NCBI GenBank assembly: GCA_028697885.1
Contig: JAQVER010000009.1
Span: 1 to 59,042 of the forward strand
Length of the DNA: 59,042 nucleotides
Direction: 5' to 3'
Source: Desulfocapsaceae bacterium
GTDB lineage: Bacteria; Desulfobacterota; Desulfobulbia; Desulfobulbales; Desulfocapsaceae
Shown here: positions 52,778 to 59,042 of the stretch, piece by piece
Numbering within the stretch: the first letter of the stretch is position 1
Layout of the letters: every line of letters starts with the position of its first letter
Translations under genes and position numbers: made by a program
Notes under the pieces: model-generated
What the model was told of the DNA's origin: nothing
The model's input: the letters and a program-made list of their open reading frames with translations, nothing else
Database searches by the model: none

Positions 52778-53131
52778 ATGATTTCTGCAATGCAGTCAGC
52801 TCTGTCGGGTTTGTCAGCGTACAGCACAAAAATAAACTCCAATGCCAATAATATTGCCAATGCCAGTACTGAAGGATTTAAGAAAAGTCGCGTAATCCTA
52901 TCTAGTGCAGAACCTCAGGGGGTAAATGTCCAGACGGAGCGGGTTGACACTCCTGGTGCCATGATTTACGAGCAGACCAGCAATGGTATGGAATTTGTCG
53001 AGCAGTCTAACGTCGATATTGGGGAAGAGTTACCTGTCATGAGCTTAAACTCTCACCTTTACAAGGCGAATCTTAAAACCTTGCAGGTGGTGGATGAGAT
53101 GCTTGGCAGCCTCCTTAAAGTCAAGGCTTGA
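52778..53131 (+). CDS. Orphan flagellar-rod-like protein
   Basis: The 117-residue protein has the N-terminal flagellar rod signature (MISAMQSALSGLSAYSTKINSNANNIANASTEGFKKSR) and the C-terminal FlgC/FlgG-like helix (NSHLYKANLKTLQVVDEMLGSLL). It lacks the intervening domains of FlgG and resembles FlgC most. It sits alone, away from any flagellar gene cluster. It ends 7 bp before the convergent endonuclease gene. GTGAGG precedes the ATG. Confidence 0.75.
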   Translation: MISAMQSALSGLSAYSTKINSNANNIANASTEGFKKSRVILSSAEPQGVNVQTERVDTPGAMIYEQTSNGMEFVEQSNVDIGEELPVMSLNSHLYKANLKTLQVVDEMLGSLLKVKA

Positions 53132-53138
53132 TATCTTT

Positions 53139-53780
53139 TCAGATTCCCTGTAATGGGCATTCCTCACATCGAGGATTGTTTTTCCTGCAATAATCCTTTC
53201 CCAGGGTCACGATCAAGGCATGATACTCATTAAAAAGAACTGATTGTGCAGGCAATCTGTCATGAAACGCCTCCTGCAGCGAATAGTAGTCACTTTCCTC
53301 AGCTACTAGAAGGTGGCGGGAAAAAATACGATGGGTATACGTGTCTACCACAAAAATTGGATGATTAGCCGCATATAAGAGGATCGAGTCTGCGGTCTCA
53401 GGTCCGATTCCCTTGACGGAGAGCAAGGCCTCCCGTCCGGTATATAGATCTTCCTCTAGGAAAAGTTCCAGCTTCCCATTGTATCGCTCAGTTATCATCT
53501 GCAGAAGATTCTTTAGACGTTTTGCTTTGATGTTAAAATAACCCGACGGCTTGATAAGCTGAGCAAGTTCATCAACGGGCAATGCTGCCAGCGCAGGAAA
53601 AGAGAGTCTCTCTGCGTTTTTCAATTGAGAAATGGCCTTGCATACGTTTCCCCAGTTGGTATTCTGGGTGAGCACCGCTCCGACCATGATTTCAAAGGGC
53701 GAATCCCCTGGCCACCAGCCCTGTGGGCCAAAATGCTCATAAAGCAGGGAGTATATCTCTGTGAATTTGTTCTCGATCAT
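53139..53780 (-). CDS. Endonuclease III-like HhH-GPD base-excision enzyme, fourth cluster Cys replaced by UGA
   Basis: The product has 213 residues to the first stop. The HhH motif with catalytic Lys (LLSVKGIGPETADSILLYA) and the catalytic Asp (FVVDTYTHRI) is intact. Near the end CRKNNPRCEEC supplies three cysteines of the C-x6-C-x2-C-x5-C iron-sulfur loop. The fourth position, five residues later, is exactly the TGA stop (53141..53139). If UGA were read as selenocysteine the product would continue KDIKP to a TGA at 53121..53123. Otherwise the cluster loop is incomplete. The host does use UGA as Sec (see 55195..55539). Confidence 0.85.
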   Translation of the reverse strand: MIENKFTEIYSLLYEHFGPQGWWPGDSPFEIMVGAVLTQNTNWGNVCKAISQLKNAERLSFPALAALPVDELAQLIKPSGYFNIKAKRLKNLLQMITERYNGKLELFLEEDLYTGREALLSVKGIGPETADSILLYAANHPIFVVDTYTHRIFSRHLLVAEESDYYSLQEAFHDRLPAQSVLFNEYHALIVTLGKDYCRKNNPRCEECPLQGI

Positions 53781-53813
53781 TTATTCACTCGTTCTCTCGC
53801 TTTGCCTTAAATC

Positions 53814-54905
53814 TTAGACATAATCTCCCAGGCAAATACCTATATCTCTTGCGGTCAAAACTTTGTCACTCGTCAAGTCTACCTTTTTTCGAGATTTGAT
53901 GGCGTTAATCAAAGGAACCGGGACCATGGACGAAGCTGACAGGGCCACCATGTGGCCAAAAATGCCATTCTCAACCAGGCGTACAGCCGCAGCTCCAAAA
54001 CGTAATGCCAATAACCGATCAAAGGTCGTAGGTGAACCGCCTCGCTGCAGGTGGCCAAGCACCAGGGACCGCGTGTCCTTGTTTATTCGTTTCCGGATCT
54101 CAGCGGCCACCCATTCTCCGACCCCTCCAAGTACAAGCTCAGTTCTTCCCAGTTCTCCTTCGCCTTTGTTGATTACCGTTCCACCTTTGACGCTGGCACC
54201 TTCGGCGACAACGACGATGGCGTAATCCTTACCGTGCAGTTCATTGTCTGTTATTTTCTTGCATACTGCGTCCATGTCAAAGGGGATCTCGGGTATCAGA
54301 ATTACATCTGCACCTCCGGAGATCCCTGAGTAAAGTGCTATCCAGCCTGAATCGCGTCCCATAACCTCAACCACCATGACCCGATCGTGGGATTTGGCAG
54401 TTGAATGCAGTTTGTCCAGGGCCTCTGTTGCAGTTGACACTGCCGTGTCAAAACCAAAAGTTCGGTCTGTTGCCTCAAGGTCATTGTCAATGGTTTTTGG
54501 GACGCCGATAACCGGCATTCCTTTCAGGGAGAAACGATGGGCGATCTCAAGACTGCCATCTCCACCAATGGCAATGTGACAGTCAAAACACATTCTCTTG
54601 AAATTATTTATGATCTTATCCGAAATATCAACAATCTGAATCTCGCCTGCCAGATTTTCTACAGGCATTGAGAACGGGTTCCCTTTATTTGTCGAGCCGA
54701 GGATAGTGCCGCCAGTGGCATAAATCTCTTCAACATCCTCCAGATCGAGACGCGTTAGTTCGTCAAGATTTAATAACCCCCTATAACCACTACGGCTGCC
54801 ATAGACCTCCCAACCACGCCGATAGCATGAATGAACAACAGCGTAGATAACTGCATTCAGCCCCGGAGCATCTCCTCCTCCTGTCGAAATGACAATTTTT
54901 TTCAT
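53814..54905 (-). CDS. pfkA: 6-phosphofructokinase
   Basis: The 363-residue group A phosphofructokinase is a glycolytic enzyme. Motifs seen are GGGDAPGLNAVIYAV, GTILGSTNKGNPF, GGDGSLEIAHRF, PKTIDNDLEATDRTFGFDTA and VEVMGRDSGWIAL. The donor-determining pair is Gly (in GGDGS) and Lys (in PKTIDND). The Gly favours ATP over pyrophosphate, while Lys is the residue also found in PPi enzymes. So the phosphate donor is likely, but not certainly, ATP. It is convergent with nothing; the endonuclease gene follows on the same strand. Confidence 0.92.
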   Translation of the reverse strand: MKKIVISTGGGDAPGLNAVIYAVVHSCYRRGWEVYGSRSGYRGLLNLDELTRLDLEDVEEIYATGGTILGSTNKGNPFSMPVENLAGEIQIVDISDKIINNFKRMCFDCHIAIGGDGSLEIAHRFSLKGMPVIGVPKTIDNDLEATDRTFGFDTAVSTATEALDKLHSTAKSHDRVMVVEVMGRDSGWIALYSGISGGADVILIPEIPFDMDAVCKKITDNELHGKDYAIVVVAEGASVKGGTVINKGEGELGRTELVLGGVGEWVAAEIRKRINKDTRSLVLGHLQRGGSPTTFDRLLALRFGAAAVRLVENGIFGHMVALSASSMVPVPLINAIKSRKKVDLTSDKVLTARDIGICLGDYV

Positions 54906-55194
54906 ATCAGTAGTCCCTGTGTAAACTCTAGGTCAGTCAAGAGCTATAATTGTTCTTAAAATATAAATTTCTATGAAATAGGTGGAAAAAGATGTAACTT
55001 TGTCTACGGTCAATGTGACTTCATTGTATAATGAGGATTGACTTCTTGAGATTTGCAACTTAACATAGATACTAACATCTTTATATATGATTGGAAGGGT
55101 AAAGTATCACTTTCAGTAGGTTGAAAATATATAAGCAATTACCAATTAAAAATACAATAACTTTTACTTAACCATAGATTACAGGAGGATTTAT

Positions 55195-55539
55195 ATGTCT
55201 GATTTTACAGTTACTGACCAGGCAGTACAAAAGCTTACTGAATACCTGGAGCAGAATAATATTGATTCTGCCTTGCGTATCGCCTTGATGCAAGGTGGCT
55301 GAGCAGGCCCCTCTTTGGGCTTGGCTCTGGATGAGCCAAAAGATAATGATAAAATTTTTGACAACGGTGGTTTGAAGTTCCTCGTCGAGGAAGGTCTCTT
55401 GACTACTTGTGGTACAGTTCGTGTCGATTATGTGGATGCTGGCCCACGTTCTGGGTTTGGCATTACTTCCAGCAACCCGATTGGTGGTGGAGGTGGCGGA
55501 TGCAGCTCCGGCTCCTGTAGCTCTGGCGGATGTAGCTGA
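55195..55539 (+). CDS. HesB/IscA-like selenoprotein (in-frame UGA = selenocysteine at residue 36)
   Basis: Reading through TGA 55300..55302 gives one 114-residue protein with a good AGGAGG ribosome-binding site. The frame is protein-like on both sides (ALRIALMQGG-U-AGPSLGLALDEP), and Sec occupies the position of the first conserved Cys of HesB/IscA proteins. HesB-like selenoproteins of exactly this kind are known in Desulfobacterota. The tail is GGGGGGCSSGSCSSGGCS, five Cys in a Gly/Ser run counting the body Cys nearby. Role: iron-sulfur or redox function, unproven. A standard caller would truncate it to the part after the TGA. A strong terminator follows. Confidence 0.9.
55300..55323 (+). 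promoter_or_regulatory. UGA codon and bacterial SECIS-like hairpin
   Basis: Directly after the UGA the stem CAGGCCC pairs with GGGCTTG (one G-U pair) around a CTCTTT loop at 55304..55323. Size and distance fit a bacterial SECIS element read by SelB. Confidence 0.7.
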
Positions 55540-55559
55540 TTCCTTAGCATGGTTTCTTT

Positions 55560-55598
55560 GGCGAGCCTCATTTCTTTGAGGCTCGCCTCTTTTTTTTC
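55560..55598 (+). terminator. Rho-independent terminator of the selenoprotein gene
   Basis: Perfect 11-bp stem GGCGAGCCTCA / TGAGGCTCGCC with a 6-nt loop, followed by CTC and eight or more T. Confidence 0.93.
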
Positions 55599-55765
55599 TT
55601 CTCTTTTTTATTTCTGTTTCCGCACCTACTTCTTTAGAGTCAAAAACTTGACACGCTGTTGGCTTGTCCTTATTTTTAACTGCAACAAAAAAGACTTGAT
55701 GAAAGGAGCAATCTCCTTTTGTTTTTTTCACTTACCTTCAACGTCCCATGCAGGAGGAGAGTTTT

Positions 55766-58357
55766 ATGCAGTTTGATAAATTTACTATAAAGTCCCAAGA
55801 AGCGATTCAGGCGGCCCAGCAGCTCGCTCAGAATAAGTCCCATCAGGAAATTCAGTCAGCGCATCTAGCCAGAGCTATTCTCGAACAACCCGAGGGTGTT
55901 GTTGTGCCTGTACTCCAGAAAATGGGAGTCGATCCTTCCATTATCCTGATGGAGTTGAATAAACTCATTGATAAAATTCCACAGGTCTCAGGCAGTGGCG
56001 CGGGGCAGGCGTATATCTCTGCTGAGTTGAAACAGCTTCTCGATAAGGCATTCAATACTGCAAGTCAGATGCAGGATGAATTTGTTAGTCAGGAACATCT
56101 CTTTCTCACCCTTATTAAGGATGGTAAGTCCGAGACTTCCAAGATGCTGCGCAGTAAAGGAGTTGACGAGAAAACCTTCCTTGCGGCCCTGGCTACCATT
56201 CGCGGCAATCAACGGGTTACTGATCAGTATCCTGAGGAAAAATATCAGGCTCTGGAAAAATATGCACGCAATCTGACCGATATCGCTAAAAATGGAAAGC
56301 TGGATCCGGTCATAGGAAGAGATGAGGAAATACGGCGAGTGATCCAGGTTCTGTCCCGTCGCACTAAAAATAATCCTATTCTGATTGGCGAGCCAGGGGT
56401 TGGGAAAACGGCCATCGCCGAAGGTCTTGCCCAACGTATTGTTAATGGCGATATCCCAGCAACCTTGCAAGGAAAACAGGTTGTTTCCCTCGATCTGGGC
56501 TCATTGATCGCGGGTGCTAAGTATCGTGGTGAGTTTGAGGACAGGCTGAAGGCGGTGCTGAAAGAAGTTGAAAAGCGGGCTGGGGAGATCATTCTCTTTA
56601 TCGATGAGATTCATACTTTGGTGGGAGCCGGGGCCGCTGAAGGTTCCATGGATGCTTCCAATATGCTCAAACCTGCTTTGGCTCGTGGTGAGCTGCACTG
56701 TATCGGCGCCACAACGCTTGATGAATATAGGAAATACATTGAGAAAGATGCTGCTCTGGAGCGAAGATTCCAACCGGTTCTAATTCAGGAGCCCAGTGAG
56801 GAGGATACTATTGCCATCCTTCGTGGCATCAAAGAGAAGTATGAAGTGCATCATGGGGTCCGGATTCAGGATGCGGCAACCGTTGCCGCCGTTATTCTTT
56901 CGAATCGATTTATTACTGACCGTTTCCTCCCTGATAAGGCCATTGATCTTATTGACGAGGCCGCATCTTGTCTGCGTATTGAGATTGATTCCATGCCCAC
57001 AGAAATTGATGAGCTGGAACGCAAGAAGATCAAGTTGGAGATCGAGCAGGAGGCCCTGAAAAAGGAAAAAGATTCAGCATCGAAAGAACGTCTTGTGGAA
57101 CTGAGAAAAAAGCTTGGCGAACTGAATGATTCTTTAAATGCTATGAAGGGGCAATGGACCATCGAGCGTGATGTTATTCAAAACATCCGCCAGATCAAGG
57201 CAAGTATCGATGAAGCCCATATGGAGGAGCAGCGCGCCGAGCGGATTGGTGATCTGAGCAAGGTGGCAGAGATTCGTTATGGCAAGATTATCAAACTCCA
57301 GAAGGATCTTGAAGAGGCCAATACGAAGCTGCAGCAGATTCAGGAAAAAAGTCAGATGCTGAAAGAGGAGGTGGGAGCTGAAGACATTGCGGCAGTGGTG
57401 GCGAAATGGACCGGCATCCCCGTAGATAAACTCCTGGAAGGCGAGAAGGACAAATTGGTACATGTTGAAGCGGCCCTTGCGGCTAAGGTCGTTGGCCAGG
57501 AGGATGCTATCAAGGCGGTTGCCAATGCGGTGCGTCGGGCAAGAGCGGGTCTGCAGGATCCTGATCGTCCACTTGGCTCATTTATCTTTCTTGGTCCCAC
57601 GGGAGTCGGCAAAACAGAGCTTGCCAGGTCCCTTGCGGATTTTCTTTTTGATAGTGTGCAGGCCATGATTCGCATTGATATGTCAGAGTTTATGGAAAAG
57701 CATTCTGTGGCCAGGCTTATTGGTGCCCCTCCCGGGTATGTTGGTTATGAAGAGGGTGGCTATCTCACGGAGGCGGTACGTCGGCGCCCTTATTCCGTAG
57801 TGCTTCTGGACGAGATTGAGAAGGCGCATCCCGATGTTTTCAACGTCCTGCTGCAAGTCCTGGATGATGGGCGGATGACTGATGGTAAGGGAAGGACGGT
57901 AAATTTTAAGAACACAATTCTGATCATGACCTCAAATCTTGGGAGTGATCTGATCCTTAAAATGGCAGAGGAGCACGTAGGAGAGGCTGTGGTCCGCAAT
58001 CAGATCGAAGAGCTTCTCCATCAGAAGTTTAAACCCGAGTTTCTGAACAGGGTGGATGAAACGATTATATTTCACAGTCTTTCCAGAAAAGACATGGGTT
58101 CGATTATTGATATCCAGCTGCAAAGATTGGTCGCCAGGTTGGAAGAGAGAAAATATAAATTTACCATAACCGATGCGGCAAAAGAGTTCCTGGTAGATGC
58201 GGGTTTCAACCCACTGTATGGCGCACGTCCATTGAAAAGGGCTATCCAGCGTTATCTGGAAGATCCTTTGGCGATGGAACTTCTAAGTGGTCGGTTTCTT
58301 GAGGGAGACCACATCCTGGTTGATCTTCGAGAGGGACAACTTCATATTGGCACTTGA
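55766..58357 (+). CDS. clpB: ClpB disaggregase
   Basis: The product has 863 residues from ATG 55766, with GGAGGAG immediately upstream; the reading from 55748 begins in that ribosome-binding site. It is a hexameric AAA+ chaperone that, with DnaK, rescues aggregated proteins. Domain order: Clp-N double repeat (1-145), NBD1 with GEPGVGKT, the ClpB-specific middle coiled coil (about 410-520), NBD2 with GPTGVGKT and the EYGGYL-like pore loop ([11 protein letters not shown]). The C-terminal domain is present. No CIRCE element is seen upstream. Confidence 0.97.
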   Translation: MQFDKFTIKSQEAIQAAQQLAQNKSHQEIQSAHLARAILEQPEGVVVPVLQKMGVDPSIILMELNKLIDKIPQVSGSGAGQAYISAELKQLLDKAFNTASQMQDEFVSQEHLFLTLIKDGKSETSKMLRSKGVDEKTFLAALATIRGNQRVTDQYPEEKYQALEKYARNLTDIAKNGKLDPVIGRDEEIRRVIQVLSRRTKNNPILIGEPGVGKTAIAEGLAQRIVNGDIPATLQGKQVVSLDLGSLIAGAKYRGEFEDRLKAVLKEVEKRAGEIILFIDEIHTLVGAGAAEGSMDASNMLKPALARGELHCIGATTLDEYRKYIEKDAALERRFQPVLIQEPSEEDTIAILRGIKEKYEVHHGVRIQDAATVAAVILSNRFITDRFLPDKAIDLIDEAASCLRIEIDSMPTEIDELERKKIKLEIEQEALKKEKDSASKERLVELRKKLGELNDSLNAMKGQWTIERDVIQNIRQIKASIDEAHMEEQRAERIGDLSKVAEIRYGKIIKLQKDLEEANTKLQQIQEKSQMLKEEVGAEDIAAVVAKWTGIPVDKLLEGEKDKLVHVEAALAAKVVGQEDAIKAVANAVRRARAGLQDPDRPLGSFIFLGPTGVGKTELARSLADFLFDSVQAMIRIDMSEFMEKHSVARLIGAPPGYVGYEEGGYLTEAVRRRPYSVVLLDEIEKAHPDVFNVLLQVLDDGRMTDGKGRTVNFKNTILIMTSNLGSDLILKMAEEHVGEAVVRNQIEELLHQKFKPEFLNRVDETIIFHSLSRKDMGSIIDIQLQRLVARLEERKYKFTITDAAKEFLVDAGFNPLYGARPLKRAIQRYLEDPLAMELLSGRFLEGDHILVDLREGQLHIGT

Positions 58358-58391
58358 GTTATATCAGATCCGATAGAAAGCAGATTCTCAT

Positions 58392-58430
58392 AAGGGGAAA
58401 AGGGTGGTAGGGATCGCTCCTTTCCCCTTT
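58392..58430 (+). terminator. Terminator downstream of clpB
   Basis: AAGGGGAAAAGG pairs with CCTTTCCCCTT (one bulge) around a 15-nt loop, followed by TACCTTTT. It lies 35 bp after the clpB stop. Confidence 0.7.
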
Positions 58431-58524
58431 ACCTTTTGGGCAGGATATGGTTGTTTTGAATTGATATCTATATCTATAGGATTTTAGCGCCTAACCTTAT
58501 ACTTTAGACTGGAAGAGATACGAA

Positions 58525-58809
58525 ATGAGCGGTGATTTGAATGAGTTGACAATCAACTATGAAGAGGATGGCATCCTCCTGGTAAAAGAGTTGGATAAAG
58601 AGGTCTTGTCTAAAGGGGCATGGACCACAATACTGTACCGCTATCAAAACTGGAATAAGAGCAAGGGGGAGTATAGTAAAGATATGTACACTATACGTCG
58701 CTACCAGAAGCGAGAGGGTGAGTATTATCCCAAGTCTAAATTTAATATCTCAAGTCCGGAACAGGCCCAGAAAATAATTATGGCTCTGCAAAAATGGATT
58801 AACAATTAA
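58525..58809 (+). CDS. Conserved-looking 94-residue hypothetical protein
   Basis: The product is small, soluble and charged, with many aromatic and Lys residues (WTTILYRYQNWNKSK, then YTIRRYQKREGEYYPKSKFNI) and a C-terminal helix ending in WINN. No family recognised. GGAAGAG precedes the ATG at a good distance. It stands alone after the clpB terminator. Confidence 0.65.
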   Translation: MSGDLNELTINYEEDGILLVKELDKEVLSKGAWTTILYRYQNWNKSKGEYSKDMYTIRRYQKREGEYYPKSKFNISSPEQAQKIIMALQKWINN

Positions 58810-59042
58810 TAAAAATGAAAATCGGTGTATGCTTTTAGTTTGGTTGGTATCGTAACTTATTGATTTGTCGTGTAGAGTGGATAAGTGGTAAATGTATTCT
58901 GTTGTGAGCTTGTTATTTCCATTGACAGCGTACCTTTGATTGAGTAGTTTGCCGCGGTCCTTGGGTGAGCGATAAAAGCAGTAGCTTGCCAGCAGGAAGA
59001 ATGAGAATAAGCGAGGCAGTAAAACGAACGACCTGACGAAGA
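58810..59042. other. Window end without a supported gene
   Basis: About 230 bp with only very short frames. A gene may start beyond the edge. Confidence 0.35.

Overview
This 59 kb chromosomal stretch looks like a sulfate-reducing or sulfur-disproportionating member of the Desulfobacterota, probably a Desulfobulbales/Desulfobulbaceae relative. That is inference from the housekeeping set: a selenocysteine-containing HesB/IscA-like protein, a Tll0287-like (DUF3365) histidine kinase with a haem-type CxxCH motif, a TSCPD protein next to aat, and a long-form ClpB. No ribosomal RNA is present, so the genus is not fixed.

The window has two parts. Positions 1 to about 37,130 look like one end of an integrative conjugative element or genomic island, abutting the 3' end of a tRNA-Arg(ACG) gene (37130..37206, minus strand). 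From left to right it holds: (a) the tail of a conjugation module on the plus strand (a VirD4/TraD-type coupling ATPase, a membrane-anchored HD protein, a Gly/Ser-rich membrane protein and a small protein); (b) small cargo genes on the minus strand (zinc-ribbon protein, an HU with a Cys-rich tail, a 56-residue membrane peptide); (c) a 21 kb BREX type 1 phage-defence locus on the minus strand, in the order brxA-brxB-brxC-[RapA/SNF2 helicase]-[actin/Hsp70-like ATPase]-pglX-[TIGR02391 HEPN-like]-[AlbA_2 relic]-[RloA-like ATPase]-[RloB/AbiLii-like TOPRIM]-pglZ-brxL; (d) an unknown gene and a WYL-domain regulator upstream of it; (e) four integron gene cassettes separated by attC sites with no recognisable integrase, three of them encoding abortive-infection or HEPN-type proteins (Abi-alpha/DUF4393, LA2681-HEPN, DUF2971); (f) umuDC with a coupled SemiSWEET gene, an XRE-like regulator and a RadC/JAMM protein; (g) a poorly coding end region with hairpins and three ACGCGCC decamer repeats beside the tRNA, plausible as an attachment-site recombination region.

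From the tRNA to the right end is ordinary core chromosome: an M50 metalloprotease, an AAA+/SPOR protein, a TSUP transporter, an acetolactate-synthase-like enzyme, a sensor kinase, aat, a TSCPD protein, a RelA/SpoT protein whose synthetase half looks degenerate, RNase R, a membrane coiled-coil protein, a TrmJ-type methyltransferase, an orphan flagellar-rod-like protein, an endonuclease III-like protein whose UGA stop sits where the fourth cluster cysteine should be, phosphofructokinase, the HesB-like selenoprotein and ClpB.

The strongest candidates for something new are the composite BREX locus, with two embedded gene pairs and a BrxL whose C-terminus looks like an MIT_C/PLD-like domain rather than a Lon protease, and its position a few kilobases from an integrase-less defence cassette array on the same element.
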